The notes: generated by a model from the sequence alone, not told the origin. A stretch of 64,000 nt of DNA from Chloroflexota bacterium (GCA_021323855.1 JAJPKE010000015.1:62001-126000), one strand, 5' to 3'. Shown: positions 41,025 to 50,187, counted from the stretch's first letter. Numbers and translations: made by a program.

Positions 41025-41708
41025 CTACCGGCGGCTGCGTGCCCGCGCCGGAGCGCGATTGCCCTGGGCCACCTTGTTGCGCATCGAACGCGGTAGTGTC
41101 GTGCCGTGCGCCGTATTAGAGGTGTGCTTGCGCACAGGTGGCAGGTCACGATAGTCCGGCTCTGGCTCCTGCTGTGCGAGTCCGGCGTTCGGATAGGCGA
41201 AGCGATACCAGGCGAGGATGAAGGTGAGCAGCGTCAGGATGTGGACGCCGGTACACCATTCGCAGATGGCATGCAACTGCACAATCTCATCGTAGACGAG
41301 ATACAGCACGAAGAGCAGGCCAACCGTCGCCCAGAGCAGGTGATAGAGCCGCAGCCGCGCGGGTTCGGGTTCGCCGCGTCTGGCACGGAGCAGCGCATAC
41401 AGTGCCAGCCCGCCACTGACAATGAACCAGATCATGCCTGGAATAGTGATCGGGATACCATTTTTGCCGGTGCCGGGCAGCGTCGAGAACTTGCTTGCCA
41501 GCACGTCGGCGCAGTTGATAACGCTGGTGGTGGTGCAGACCGGCGCGACATGCTGATAGTGTGTGATGGTGAGGTAGATCGAGATGCCCAGCCCTACCAC
41601 CGCCGCCGCGATCATGGTTATCAGCGGCCAGGCCACTCCGGCAGGCACTGCTGCCCGGGCTGGCCGTATGGCGATGTTGCTGGCGCTGCTGCTCGTGTCG
41701 TCGCTCAT
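41025..41708 (-). CDS. Vitamin K epoxide reductase (VKOR) family protein
   Basis: A 227-residue four-helix membrane oxidoreductase of the bacterial VKOR family, which oxidises thiol-disulfide partners and passes electrons to quinone. The quinone-site pair is CEWCTGVH, and the shuttle pair is likely Cys in PVCTTTSVINCADVLAS, as in other members. Hydrophobic helices: WPLITMIAAAVVGLGISIYL, IPGMIWFIVSGGLALYALL, YHLLWATVGLLFVLYLVYDE and VHILTLLTFILAWYRFA. A basic, soluble C-terminal tail follows. It lies 47 bases after the DUF929 protein gene, whose product has a CPYC thioredoxin-like site; the two probably form an extracytoplasmic disulfide-forming system. Confidence 0.9.
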   Translation of the reverse strand: MSDDTSSSASNIAIRPARAAVPAGVAWPLITMIAAAVVGLGISIYLTITHYQHVAPVCTTTSVINCADVLASKFSTLPGTGKNGIPITIPGMIWFIVSGGLALYALLRARRGEPEPARLRLYHLLWATVGLLFVLYLVYDEIVQLHAICEWCTGVHILTLLTFILAWYRFAYPNAGLAQQEPEPDYRDLPPVRKHTSNTAHGTTLPRSMRNKVAQGNRAPARARSRR

Positions 41709-41754
41709 ACGTAGCCTTCCTCCTGACTATCCCTGACTCTCCACACGCTTTGCA

Positions 41755-42801
41755 CTAACTGCCGGCTGGCTTACCAATAGCCTGTTCCAGGGTGGGAATC
41801 GGCGCCGCCGTGCAGACGTTGGCTGGTTTGTTACCCGTCACCTGGCAGATGGCTGCCGTCAGATAGTTGGCGTTGCCAACGATGGATTGCGTCACCGGCG
41901 AATTGGGATTGTTGAGCGCGCTGGCGATGCTGTTCCAATCGGAGCCGGTCAGCACGTCATTCTGATAGCCCGCGCCGATGGCGACATACTGATTGCCAAT
42001 ATCCACGAATGGGAAGCTCCCTGCGCTCTGTGTATAGGGCGGAGCATCGTACTTTGTGAAGATGGCGTTCTGTGCCGAGGTCAAACTCTCCAGTGACTTC
42101 TCGTTCCGGTCCTGCATCTCAACCGACTGGAAGGTAAGGTACTGGCTGGTATAGGTACTCTGGTAGAACGAGAACGTCGGCGTATCAGGGAAGACTTCCG
42201 GCGCATCGGCGGATGAGATGATATGCAGGTTGGAGAATGTGCCGAAGCGACTGAGCGCGATCACCATGCTCCAGCGTTCCGCTGCGCAGTACGGGCAATA
42301 TTCCGCACCGACGTAGAGAAAAATTGGCTTGCCGGCGCTATCCTTGAGGATCGGCACGCCTGGCTTGATCTGTTGGAGCGGATTGGTCAGTTCGCCAGCG
42401 CCCACTTTAGAAAAGGTCTGGTCGCTGATGGTGGTCACGTCGTGCAGCACGTTGGCAGGGACAGCCTGGCGTCCGATGCCGCTGGAGCCGCTATGGGTGG
42501 CAATCACGACGAAAATCGTCACCACCAGCGCGATGGCGACTATCGGGCCGCCAATCGTCGCCCAGGCCGTCTTATACCAGGGCGTCGGCGCGCCGCGTCT
42601 GCGACTCTTGGCGTAAGCGGCGCGCGCCTGCGTGCGGTTGTTGCTCGTGGTGGCGCGGCCAGCGTTCACTGCCGCAACGTTGCCAGTGGCGCGGGCGGTT
42701 GCGGTGCGCGTTGTCGTGCTGCGTCCGGTGTTACCGGTCCCAGACCGGTTGGCATTCGAGCCACCCTGCGTGGACCGCTGCGAGCGTTTGGGTTTGGACA
42801 T
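41755..42801 (-). CDS. DUF929-family membrane-anchored thioredoxin-like protein
   Basis: A 348-residue protein. Residues 1-80 are Arg/Thr/Asn-rich and cytoplasmic-like; a single hydrophobic anchor (IGGPIVAIALVVTIFVVIAT) follows at about 88-107. The outer domain contains PIFLYVGAEYCPYCAAERWS, a thioredoxin-type CPYC redox centre, then strands of the DUF929 fold and a late Cys pair (ICQVTGNKPANVC). It should act as a disulfide oxidoreductase at the outer face, recharged by the VKOR protein encoded directly downstream. A promoter-like TTGACG with GATAAT at 19-base spacing lies upstream on the minus strand near 42970-43000. Confidence 0.85.
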   Translation of the reverse strand: MSKPKRSQRSTQGGSNANRSGTGNTGRSTTTRTATARATGNVAAVNAGRATTSNNRTQARAAYAKSRRRGAPTPWYKTAWATIGGPIVAIALVVTIFVVIATHSGSSGIGRQAVPANVLHDVTTISDQTFSKVGAGELTNPLQQIKPGVPILKDSAGKPIFLYVGAEYCPYCAAERWSMVIALSRFGTFSNLHIISSADAPEVFPDTPTFSFYQSTYTSQYLTFQSVEMQDRNEKSLESLTSAQNAIFTKYDAPPYTQSAGSFPFVDIGNQYVAIGAGYQNDVLTGSDWNSIASALNNPNSPVTQSIVGNANYLTAAICQVTGNKPANVCTAAPIPTLEQAIGKPAGS

Positions 42802-43064
42802 GTCTCGGCTTGCTCCTCAAAACTCCTCATCAACGCCGACAATGCCCGACGATGCCGTGGTGCCCCCATGCAACGGCTAGCGCGGTTCGGCGCTTCAATA
42901 GCAAGAGTATCTCGTCTATTGTACATGCTTTAGACGAACGGGAAAAGTATTTCGCTCATGCTCTCTCTATTATCCCTTATTCGCGGTTGGTTACGTCAAG
43001 AATTAGCCGGGGAAGGTGACGGGCGGGAATGCCAGAGAATTGCAGAGAATAACAGCGATTGTGG

Positions 43065-43093
43065 TTTACTAGCGCCCCATACTGTGCTATGCT
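43065..43093 (+). promoter_or_regulatory. Promoter of the aminotransferase gene
   Basis: TTTACT at 43065-43070, 17-base spacer, TATGCT at 43088-43093. The leader of about 125 bases contains the perfect hairpin TCGTGGC-atcgtc-GCCACGA at 43104-43123. Confidence 0.6.
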
Positions 43094-43225
43094 GCCAGTG
43101 CCATCGTGGCATCGTCGCCACGACGCATTGCGCCGCCTCCAACGCCGGATGCGCCTGACCTGATATATATACGCACTTCGGCCTGGATGGACACATGCGC
43201 TTATGAACAAAGGAGCAGGATAATC

Positions 43226-44842
43226 ATGACCAGGGGTGAGCCTTCATTTGCGCCGATAAATGAAGCCGATGATGCCATTGCCTGCGCCGCCAGTGTTCCC
43301 ACCGCCGAAACCACCAGCAGATCAAGCGCTACAGCACCCGCTCTGTCCACTTCAGCTAATACAGCAAAGCCGGTAAAGAAGCCTGCGCCGAGGGCCAGGA
43401 AAGCCCAATCTCAACAGGTTCAGCCTATCGAACCGCATCATAATGGAGTTGTAAAATCTTCGCGGCAGGCGCATGCGCTGATCGCTCGCCTGCGTGATGA
43501 GGCCAGCGAGCGCGCACGCCCGTTGGTCAAAGCTGGCTCGGCGCCGATTCGTGTCATGGCGCGCATGGTGGCCGATCTCGAAGCGACCTGTCGTGAGCAG
43601 GGCATTCCCGATGAGTTGATCGCCAGCGAGGTGGTTAATCGCACGATTGGTGATGTGGATTTGCGCAAGGTCAGCCCAAACGACGATGGACCGGAGTTCG
43701 TCTCTCTGGCCGATGACATGGGGCTGGCGCTGCCGGGTGAGGTCATCGGCGGGCGCCGCGCCACCGGCAAGACGTATCGCTGGCTACGCGAAACCATGCT
43801 CGACTTTGAGCGCCAACTGCTCGCCCGCCGCTGGGACGTGCGCATGTATGATATTGCCGGCACCGGCAACCCACTGCTGCGCGAGATGCTGGCGGAGTAT
43901 GCTCACGAGCATTGGGGGAGTCCGCTGCCACCGGCGCAAATCTATCTGAGCCTGGGCGCGTTGGATGGCCTCGACAAGTTCTTCCGCGCGTTCTCATTCA
44001 TGCGACAGGCGGCGGGCCATGCGCAAACGGCGGTCATCTTCCCTGCGCCGAGCTTCAACGTCCCTGAGTGGCAAGCGCGCTCGCTGGGGCTGCGTCTCCA
44101 CCGGCTCTATACGCAGCCGGAGGACCACTTCAAGGTGACACCGGAGATGCTGCGCACGGCGCTGGCGGAACATGAGGATATCGCCGCCTTCTATCTGACG
44201 GTCAGTAACAATCCGACGGCCTTTGCCTATACGCCCGACGAATTGCGCGCGCTCTTCGCCGTAGTGACGCAGGCAGACCGCGATGTCACCATCGTTGCCG
44301 ACCTCGCCTATATCGGCACCGGCATCCCCGAAGACGACCGCGCACGTATGGCGGCCTTCCTCGCGCCGGAGGTGTTGCCACATAGCGTCTTCGTCTCCAG
44401 CTTCTCGAAAACCCATTCGCTGACAGGCGACCGCTGCGGCTGGGTGGGCTTTGGCGATCCGGCGCTGGCGACGGCGGCGGGCGTCGGCTGGACGAATACC
44501 ACGGCGGCGCTGCCTGCGGACTGGCAGTTGCGCTATATGGCGAACATCCGCCTGTTCCGCGAACATCCTGAGCTAGAGGAGCGTGTTCGTGCGCTCTATG
44601 CGCACCGCCGCAAACGTCTGGTCCAGCAATTGGCGCATCTCAACAAGCGCCACGGTCTCTTCGTGCAGGTTAACCTGGACGACGGCGGCACGTTCTACAA
44701 TTGGAGCCAGCTTCGCCCGGACGCCGATGTCTTCACACTCTTCGGTGAAACGGGCATCGCCGGTGTGCCGGGCAGCGGCTTCGGCTACTCCGACGATTTC
44801 GTGCGGCTCTCCGTCGGCTGCATTCCTGTACCGGCGGTATAA
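43226..44842 (+). CDS. Class I/II pyridoxal-phosphate aminotransferase with long N-terminal extension
   Basis: A 538-residue protein; ATG at 43226 with AAAGGAGCAGGA upstream. The first 70 residues are Ala/Thr/Lys-rich and look disordered. The fold-type I core follows, with LSLGALDGLDKFFRAF, FPAPSFNVPEW, the NxP-type YLTVSNNPTAFAYTPDEL, VADLAYIGTG (Asp for the pyridine nitrogen) and FVSSFSKTHSLTGDRCGWVG, where the Lys forms the internal aldimine. Substrate specificity is not evident. It has its own promoter and terminator, so it is probably transcribed alone. The insertion between residues about 70-200 (a helical region with VMARMVADLEATCREQGIP) is unusual for the family. Confidence 0.85.
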   Translation: MTRGEPSFAPINEADDAIACAASVPTAETTSRSSATAPALSTSANTAKPVKKPAPRARKAQSQQVQPIEPHHNGVVKSSRQAHALIARLRDEASERARPLVKAGSAPIRVMARMVADLEATCREQGIPDELIASEVVNRTIGDVDLRKVSPNDDGPEFVSLADDMGLALPGEVIGGRRATGKTYRWLRETMLDFERQLLARRWDVRMYDIAGTGNPLLREMLAEYAHEHWGSPLPPAQIYLSLGALDGLDKFFRAFSFMRQAAGHAQTAVIFPAPSFNVPEWQARSLGLRLHRLYTQPEDHFKVTPEMLRTALAEHEDIAAFYLTVSNNPTAFAYTPDELRALFAVVTQADRDVTIVADLAYIGTGIPEDDRARMAAFLAPEVLPHSVFVSSFSKTHSLTGDRCGWVGFGDPALATAAGVGWTNTTAALPADWQLRYMANIRLFREHPELEERVRALYAHRRKRLVQQLAHLNKRHGLFVQVNLDDGGTFYNWSQLRPDADVFTLFGETGIAGVPGSGFGYSDDFVRLSVGCIPVPAV

Positions 44843-44865
44843 CAAGGGCTTTTCATTTGATGTGC

Positions 44866-44895
44866 AAGGGGTGGCTATCATTGCCACCCCTTTGT
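44866..44895 (+). terminator. Terminator after the aminotransferase gene
   Basis: AAGGGGTGGC-tatcatt-GCCACCCCTTTGTG. It lies between convergent genes, and its A-rich 5' flank could also serve the minus strand. Confidence 0.7.
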
Positions 44896-44905
44896 GTAAT
44901 GGCAC

Positions 44906-45340
44906 CTAATTCTGCTCTCGACGCTTGGGAAGAATTGTTCTGCTCACTCGTTTTACGGCAAACAGTACCAATCCTATCGGGATGAAGACGGCAACTTCGA
45001 TCATCCACCAACTGGCTGCGATATCTAACATCGCTTCGGGGGCAGTGGGCGGCGCAAACGGTAAACCGAAGTTAAAGGGAGGGCCAGCCTGTTGAGAATA
45101 TCCAGGAATCCCAAATAGGCTACCTGCGATGCCAATAATGCACATGAAAAAACCCGACGCAAACCCACTGAACACGAGAACATAGAACAGGCGCAAGGCA
45201 AAACGATGATCGTTCTTTGAAGGCATCTCTAATAGGAGCAGCAACCATGTTATCAGTGCGCCCGCAACTATCGCTGCAAGAATCCACCAGCCGGTTTCGC
45301 CCGCAACTGAGTGTTTCACTGCTTGCGTAAATGACGGCAT
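44906..45340 (-). CDS. Small membrane protein of unknown function
   Basis: A 144-residue protein; the ATG at 45340 is preferred because AAGGAAAA precedes it at good distance. Three hydrophobic segments are present: WWILAAIVAGALITWLLLLL, LFYVLVFSGFASGFFMCIIG and WWMIEVAVFIPIGLVLFAVK. A Pro-rich loop (GPPFNFGLPFAPPTAPEA) lies between the last two. I do not recognise a family. The gene is more AT-rich than its neighbours and stands alone on the minus strand. Confidence 0.6.
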   Translation of the reverse strand: MPSFTQAVKHSVAGETGWWILAAIVAGALITWLLLLLEMPSKNDHRFALRLFYVLVFSGFASGFFMCIIGIAGSLFGIPGYSQQAGPPFNFGLPFAPPTAPEAMLDIAASWWMIEVAVFIPIGLVLFAVKRVSRTILPKRREQN

Positions 45341-45491
45341 CGCCGATTTTCCTTTCCTTATGATTAAGCGAGATACAATAAGTGCTACGGCTTGTTTCAT
45401 GATACGGCAATAGCGCGGCTTTTAAGCCATGTAGATTGAAAGCTGTAGTTGCGCTCGGTAGAAGAGCATACCGGAAAGTGAGGTGTCACCG

Positions 45492-45902
45492 ATGAATGCA
45501 ACGGTCGAAGAATTGTTCCCGGATATTGCTGATGAGGTCAGGGGCATTATCACAGCAATACGGACAATGGTACGAGACGCTGTGCCCGAAGCAACCGAGA
45601 TATTATATCATGGCGCCCTCGGCTACGGCCCAACCTCATCAGGGTTCGACCGTATTCTCTATGTTACGGCGCAACGGGGCTACGCCAATCTTGGCTTCTT
45701 CTATGGCGGCCATTTGAGCGACCCGGAGCATCTGTTGGAAGGCACGGGAAAGCGCATGCGCCACGTCAAGATCAGAAGTGCGCAGGCGGTGGAGAATCCA
45801 GCCCTGGCGAAGTTGGTGCGCGACGCCTGGAATGAGGGTGTTGTCGCGGTGGCAGCAATGCACGCTTCGCGGAAAAAGCAGCGGGTTGAAACGGCATCAT
45901 AG
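45492..45902 (+). CDS. DUF1801 (YdhG-like) protein
   Basis: A 136-residue protein from the ATG at 45492, preceded by GAGGTG at seven bases (a GTG at 45483 is possible). The fold is that of the DUF1801/YdhG family: IADEVRGIITAIRTMVRDAVPEATEI, FYGGHLSDPEHLLEGTGKRM and the closing RHVKIRSAQAVENPALAKLVRDA, all quoted in part below. The key fragments are VPEATEILYHGALGY and KRMRHVKIRSAQ. Members are small alpha/beta proteins with no settled biochemical role, possibly iron or ligand binding. The methyltransferase gene follows 24 bases later, so the two may be co-transcribed. Confidence 0.75.
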   Translation: MNATVEELFPDIADEVRGIITAIRTMVRDAVPEATEILYHGALGYGPTSSGFDRILYVTAQRGYANLGFFYGGHLSDPEHLLEGTGKRMRHVKIRSAQAVENPALAKLVRDAWNEGVVAVAAMHASRKKQRVETAS

Positions 45903-45926
45903 CCGTGTTATGAGGGATCGTGGTTC

Positions 45927-46727
45927 ATGCGTGAACGGCCTGCGTATCTCACCAGCGAAAATGCCAATGCGTTTCAGGCGCAGAGCGTCGCCGAACGCTA
46001 TCAGTTGCGTTCGCCGTATCCCGATGAAGTGTTTGACATCCTGCTTGGGCTGGTGGTTGATACGCCGCGCGTCGTGTTGGATGCCGGCGCGGGCACCGGC
46101 AACCTCGCACGCCGGCTCGTGGAGCAGGTGGAGCGCGTGGATGCGGTGGATATCTCGCCAGCGATGATACAGCAGGGGAAACGCCTGCCCAACGGGCAAC
46201 ATCCACGCTTACGCTGGCTCACCGGCGCCATCGAGAAAATCGTGCTGGAGCCGCCGTATGCGCTGATCGTCGCGGGCGAGAGCCTGCACTGGATGAACTG
46301 GGAGGTCGTCTTTCCACGCTTTGCCGGGGCGCTGACGCCGCGCGGAGTCGTTGCTTTTGCCTACCCGATAGACGATCCAGTTGCCTGGCAGGCGGAACTC
46401 GACGCTCTCGTCACGCGCTATTCCGCCATCAAGAACTACCAATCGTTCGATCTGACTGAGGAACTGGAAGCACGTCGCCTCTTCACGAAAACCGGCGAGC
46501 GCGAAACGGCGCGCATTTCCTTCACACCCTCCATCGAGGACTATATCGCCTCATTCCATGCGCGAAGCTCGCTGTCGCTGGAACGTATCTCTGCGGAAGA
46601 CGCAGCAGCTTTTGACCAGCAACTCCGCGCCATCATCACGCCGCACAGCAACGACGGCATGGTCGAGTTGCAGGTGCGGGGGAGCGTCGTCTGGGGCAGG
46701 CCGATGGGTGGGCAATCCGGCGCGTAA
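45927..46727 (+). CDS. Class I SAM-dependent methyltransferase
   Basis: A 266-residue Rossmann-fold methyltransferase. Motif I is VVLDAGAGTGNLARRLVEQ, followed by the acidic ribose-binding VDAVDISPAMIQQG, ALIVAGESLHWMNW (post-II) and the Pro-rich APY-type strand (RGVVAFAYPIDDP). The ESLHW pattern is common in small-molecule methyltransferases of the UbiE/Cmo family. The C-terminal 80 residues form a helical lid with TPSIEDYIASFHARSSLS. The substrate cannot be predicted. It is the second gene after the DUF1801 protein. Confidence 0.85.
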   Translation: MRERPAYLTSENANAFQAQSVAERYQLRSPYPDEVFDILLGLVVDTPRVVLDAGAGTGNLARRLVEQVERVDAVDISPAMIQQGKRLPNGQHPRLRWLTGAIEKIVLEPPYALIVAGESLHWMNWEVVFPRFAGALTPRGVVAFAYPIDDPVAWQAELDALVTRYSAIKNYQSFDLTEELEARRLFTKTGERETARISFTPSIEDYIASFHARSSLSLERISAEDAAAFDQQLRAIITPHSNDGMVELQVRGSVVWGRPMGGQSGA

Positions 46728-46900
46728 TCGAGACACAACTAGCTGAGAGACAGGGGATCATTCCTGCAACGCGGCGTCATTGTAGCCGTAGATTATACTG
46801 GTAGTGGGCTGGCCTCCGCCGGTCCGCTTGGTCCGCCTCGGCAGGCGACAGACGGTACTGTGGTGATGCTGGCGGACGATGAAATGGCAGGATACTTCCA

Positions 46901-47272
46901 ATGCTGGATAACGTCATAAAAGATGCCTTCCGTGATGCGCGCAAATCATTCGGCCTCATCGTTCGCGCCGGATTGATCGGCGCGCTGGTGGGCTTTCTGC
47001 TGACCGAGTGTTCCGGGTTCGTCTTCGATGGCAGTTGGCCGTCGCGTGTATTCGTCCATTTCGCGGCGCTGGCGTTTGCCATCGTCGTGGGCTACGCCGC
47101 CTCGCTGACCACTGGCGCTGTCATCGTCGTGGGCGGTCTGCGCAGCGCCACCAAAGATCTCGAACGAATTACGCGGTCGGCGATGGGCATGGGTGGCCAC
47201 TACCGCACGGTAGACTCAGTGGTAGACGCTGACGCCTCGCATAGCTCGCAGGGATCGCAGCATGTGGGCTGA
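46901..47272 (+). CDS. Small two-helix membrane protein of unknown function
   Basis: A 123-residue protein. After an amphipathic start (DNVIKDAFRDARKSFGLIVR) come two hydrophobic segments, AGLIGALVGFLLTECSGFVF and FVHFAALAFAIVVGYAASLT, and a glycine-rich turn VIVVGGLRSATKDLERITR. The tail is polar with Ser/His/Asp. I do not recognise a family. It precedes another small membrane-protein gene by 48 bases; they may belong together. 46728-46900 upstream shows nothing else. Confidence 0.55.
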   Translation: MLDNVIKDAFRDARKSFGLIVRAGLIGALVGFLLTECSGFVFDGSWPSRVFVHFAALAFAIVVGYAASLTTGAVIVVGGLRSATKDLERITRSAMGMGGHYRTVDSVVDADASHSSQGSQHVG

Positions 47273-47320
47273 TGTGGGGCGTAGTGATGTGGCGCATGGT
47301 CCGAGGAATGAGGCTGGCGC

Positions 47321-47695
47321 ATGAGGCACCCAACACGCGGCAGATGGACGCTGATCGCCATGACGCTAATTGCCGCTGGCCTGACTATTCTGGGCGTGCA
47401 GCAGTTTGCGGCGGGGCAATCCAGTGTCGGACTGCCCGCCATTGTTATGGGCAATCTGGTCTATCTTTTCGCCTGGATCATTGGCATGCTAGACTCGTTG
47501 CAGGCGCGGCGCACCGGCTGGACGCTGGCGCAATTGCTCTTGCTGCCATTTGGCGTCGGTCCGCTGCTCTACGCGCTCTTTGGCCTGCGCGCTACGCCAT
47601 CTACGTCATCTGTGCCAGTTGCACAGCAGGAGCAATCGGACCCAGCCGTCCCATCTGAGACTGAGCAATCGCAGCACGGCATTGACGTAGGATAG
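47321..47695 (+). CDS. Small three-helix membrane protein of unknown function
   Basis: A 124-residue protein with a basic start (MRHPTRGRWTL) and hydrophobic segments LIAMTLIAAGLTILGVQQFA, LPAIVMGNLVYLFAWIIGML and AQLLLLPFGVGPLLYALFGL. The soluble tail is Ser/Gln/Glu-rich. It resembles small uncharacterised membrane proteins of Chloroflexota; no motif is diagnostic. The ATG at 47321 lacks a clear ribosome site. It may be co-transcribed with the preceding small membrane protein. Confidence 0.55.
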   Translation: MRHPTRGRWTLIAMTLIAAGLTILGVQQFAAGQSSVGLPAIVMGNLVYLFAWIIGMLDSLQARRTGWTLAQLLLLPFGVGPLLYALFGLRATPSTSSVPVAQQEQSDPAVPSETEQSQHGIDVG

Positions 47696-47859
47696 AGCGT
47701 GACGGTACAATGCTATAGATAGTGAAGCATCAGGCTACTATGCCAAAAAATCGCTGGCCTGGGCGTAACCTCGCTGGACGTGCTACCATGTAGCATCATA
47801 ACCGCTAGGGTCTGGTTTGATCTGGTTTGGCAGCACGCCTGAAAAGGAGCAAGTTCCCG

Positions 47860-48252
47860 ATGATTGATAAGACAGAGACACAGCAAGCGCTCGTGACAAT
47901 GACTACTGCCGCCTCCGCAAAGGTCCGTGAATTGTTGGAGCAGGAGAACGATCCTGCGCTGGGCCTGCGCATCTTTGTGGCCGGCGGCGGCTGCTCCGGC
48001 ATGCAGTACGGCATGACGCTGGATGAGGAGCAAGAAGGCGACGCCGTGATGGAAGTGGATGGCATCCGCCTGCTGGTGGATGAAATGAGCGCCGGTTATA
48101 TCGCTGGCAGCGAGGTGGACTACGTGGATAGCCTGATGGGCGCCGGGTTCACCGTCAACAATCCGAACGCTGTCTCCACCTGTGGCTGTGGTCACAGCTT
48201 CAAGACGGCCAACGACAGCGGCCAGGCGCGTTCCTGCGGCTGCGGTCACTAA
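47860..48252 (+). CDS. erpA: A-type iron-sulfur carrier/insertion protein (ErpA/IscA family)
   Basis: A 130-residue HesB/IscA-type protein from the ATG at 47860, preceded by AAAAGGAGC. The three conserved cysteines are present: GGGCSGMQYGM for the first and STCGCGHSF for the CGC pair. The conserved ASAKVRELLEQE, GLRIFVAGGGC and VDYVDSLMGAGFTVNNPNA segments are intact. The last 15 residues add a second CGCGH, so the tail repeats the cluster-ligand pattern, which is unusual. It delivers [2Fe-2S] or [4Fe-4S] clusters to target enzymes. The symbol is by family; IscA and ErpA cannot be separated here. Confidence 0.88.
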   Translation: MIDKTETQQALVTMTTAASAKVRELLEQENDPALGLRIFVAGGGCSGMQYGMTLDEEQEGDAVMEVDGIRLLVDEMSAGYIAGSEVDYVDSLMGAGFTVNNPNAVSTCGCGHSFKTANDSGQARSCGCGH

Positions 48253-48317
48253 CGCGCGTTCGCCAACCGGGTTAACTCGATCAATCGCGAGAACCTGAGA
48301 GAACCAGAGGACGCCCA

Positions 48318-48629
48318 ATGGCGGCGAACGACGAACGCGAGCCGGATCGTCAGGCATTGCCGGTGAACAATGACCTCCTGGCGTACCGCGAAGGCTACAC
48401 TCGTGTCATGCGCGAGTTCGCCTGGGCGCGCGAGCATGGCTTTGTGCCGAGCGAACGGCAGATCGTGCTGGCGCTGACGCAGGCGATGAAGGTCTATGAC
48501 GCCGTGCGTGGCGGCAAGTCCATCGCTGGACGCCAACCCGAATGGCTGCATGGGCGGGCCGATGCGTTACGCACGTTGCTACGCAATGGCATCGGTGGAA
48601 CACCGGCTGACCGGGAGTTCCGCAGTTAG
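48318..48629 (+). CDS. Hypothetical protein, about 100 residues
   Basis: A 103-residue, mostly helical protein starting at an ATG at 48318. I do not recognise a family. It has a charged N-terminus, then YREGYTRVMREFAWAREHGF, VPSERQIVLALTQAMKVYDA and a C-terminal WLHGRADALRTLLRNGIGGT. There is no membrane segment or metal motif. It follows the erpA-like gene by 65 bases and is followed by a strong terminator, so both genes likely share one transcript. Confidence 0.55.
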   Translation: MAANDEREPDRQALPVNNDLLAYREGYTRVMREFAWAREHGFVPSERQIVLALTQAMKVYDAVRGGKSIAGRQPEWLHGRADALRTLLRNGIGGTPADREFRS

Positions 48630-48669
48630 GCGCCAGCGCAGCACACTAATCGAACCACCCGGTGTATCT

Positions 48670-48722
48670 ATCTCCTGGCAATGGAGCATCATAAGATGCG
48701 TGGTTGCCAGGAGATTATTTTT
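48670..48722 (+). terminator. Terminator with perfect 12-bp stem and inner stem
   Basis: ATCTCCTGGCAA (48670-48681) pairs without mismatch with TTGCCAGGAGAT (48704-48715), with GCATC-ataa-GATGC inside, then TATTTTTT. The length and inner stem are unusual for a simple terminator. Confidence 0.8.
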
Positions 48723-48941
48723 GCTCAGCGATAGTACTCTTGTCGTAGGGAACGTCTGTGACGGCATACCAGGCGCCGAAGACGCATGAAGCGGACCGCG
48801 AAGGGATATTCTGGTCGTCATAATCACGTATTTATGAGTATTTCACGCTCCGTTGCTTTTCTATGGATGCGCGCGGAAAAATTCCTGTGGAGTGACGCCA
48901 ACAACCACTGGCAACCCCCACTATCGCAATCTCAGGCGTCG

Positions 48942-48950
48942 TGCTATACT
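48942..48950 (+). promoter_or_regulatory. Extended -10 promoter candidate for the DUF4388 gene
   Basis: TGCTATACT (TGn plus TATACT). No good -35 box. It would give a leader of about 150 bases. The rest of 48723-49105 shows nothing else I can support. Confidence 0.45.
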
Positions 48951-49105
48951 GATGTGCGTTGCAGACACTTGCATAGTCGCATACCTCAACTCTATCAGGC
49001 GTGGCGTATTGAGCAAGATGACCAGGACGCCGCCCGTGTCCCCGGTCAATGGTTCCTGATGCCGATTCAGAACAGCGCCGATACGCAGGCCAGCAAAGGG
49101 CATGT

Positions 49106-50029
49106 GTGAAAACGATGAAGCCGAGAGTAACCGCCACTGACAGACTCTCCAATGTAATCGAAGTGGTTGAGATGGGCCGGCGCAACGGCCTTCTCTCGGT
49201 CGAGCGCGGGTCCGGCTCCGTCTTTGAAGAGGGCGAAATCTATTTTGTCGCCGGGCGTCCGATCTATGCCTCATTGGCCGGCTTACGAGGCCGCGAGGCG
49301 CTGGCCGCGCTCAGTCGCTGGGGCGCCTGTCGCTTCGCGTTTGACGGCGACGCCGCCCGCCCTGCCCCCAATGTCACACCCACGGACCCTTCGTTGCCAG
49401 GGCGCGCCTCCAACCCGCAGCTCACGCCGTCGCAGATGGGTGGCTCGCGCCCTGGCTACTCCGGATATCCCAATGGGGCCGGTCCTATCAATTCGGGCAA
49501 TCTGGGCAATCCAGGCAATCCGGGTACTCCGCGTGCTCCCGGCTATCAGGGCAGTGAGCGCATTCCCGAAGGCAGCGGCGTCTGGACGCTTCAGGCCGGC
49601 CCAGGCGGCTATCCTGTGCCAGATATCATCGAGCCGCAACAGATGAACGGGGTGAACGGGAACAATGGGATGAATGGCGCTAGCAGCGGAAACAGCAGAA
49701 ATTATGCGTCCAATGCGCCCTACACGCGGCCCATCACCCCGCCGCCCAATGCTCAGCCGCCCTTTGCCACCTCGTCGCCCGCAAGCTCGCAACCCGGCGC
49801 GAGTGGGCTGAACAGACGCCCTCGCCGCGCGCCGGACGTGCGCGATTTGATGAACATCGTCACTGCGCACAATTTGTCGCGCAGCCACCGCACGGTGCTG
49901 CTGCTGGCGGATGGCGAACACACCATTCTGGACCTCGCCAGGCTGTCCTCGAAATCCATTGACGAGATCACTGTGCTGCTGAGCGATCTGGAGTCACGCG
50001 GATTGGTCTACTATTACAGCGCCGAATGA
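49106..50029 (+). CDS. DUF4388 (PATAN-like) domain protein with Gly/Asn/Pro-rich linker
   Basis: A 307-residue protein; I choose the GTG at 49106 because AAAGGG lies five bases upstream (ATG at 49115 is the alternative). Residues 10-85 match the DUF4388 domain: RLSNVIEVVEMGRRNGLLSV, GEIYFVAGRPIYA and GREALAALSRWGACRFAFD. A long low-complexity region rich in Gly, Asn, Pro and Ser follows (about 90-230). The C-terminal 65 residues form a winged-helix-like domain (RTVLLLADGEHTILDLARLS, ITVLLSDLESRGLVYY). DUF4388 proteins act in signalling with response regulators and GTPases. The downstream gene is a sensor-like protein, so they may be linked. Confidence 0.78.
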   Translation: MKTMKPRVTATDRLSNVIEVVEMGRRNGLLSVERGSGSVFEEGEIYFVAGRPIYASLAGLRGREALAALSRWGACRFAFDGDAARPAPNVTPTDPSLPGRASNPQLTPSQMGGSRPGYSGYPNGAGPINSGNLGNPGNPGTPRAPGYQGSERIPEGSGVWTLQAGPGGYPVPDIIEPQQMNGVNGNNGMNGASSGNSRNYASNAPYTRPITPPPNAQPPFATSSPASSQPGASGLNRRPRRAPDVRDLMNIVTAHNLSRSHRTVLLLADGEHTILDLARLSSKSIDEITVLLSDLESRGLVYYYSAE

Positions 50030-50158
50030 TTGTGGACCGTGCAGGTGTGGGCGTCGCAAGATAGCGATTGCTAGCTCACAGGGAGAGGCCGGCATGACGT
50101 GGAGCGCCTGAAAGTACCATATTCGTACAGGCGAGCGCCCCTGCAATAGCACAATATG

Positions 50159-50187
50159 TTGACTCGGTGCGCATATATCCGTACACT
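50159..50187 (+). promoter_or_regulatory. Promoter of the sensor-like gene
   Basis: TTGACT (50159-50164), 17-base spacer, TACACT (50182-50187). The leader to 50346 would be about 150 bases. No other gene lies in 50030-50345. Confidence 0.6.
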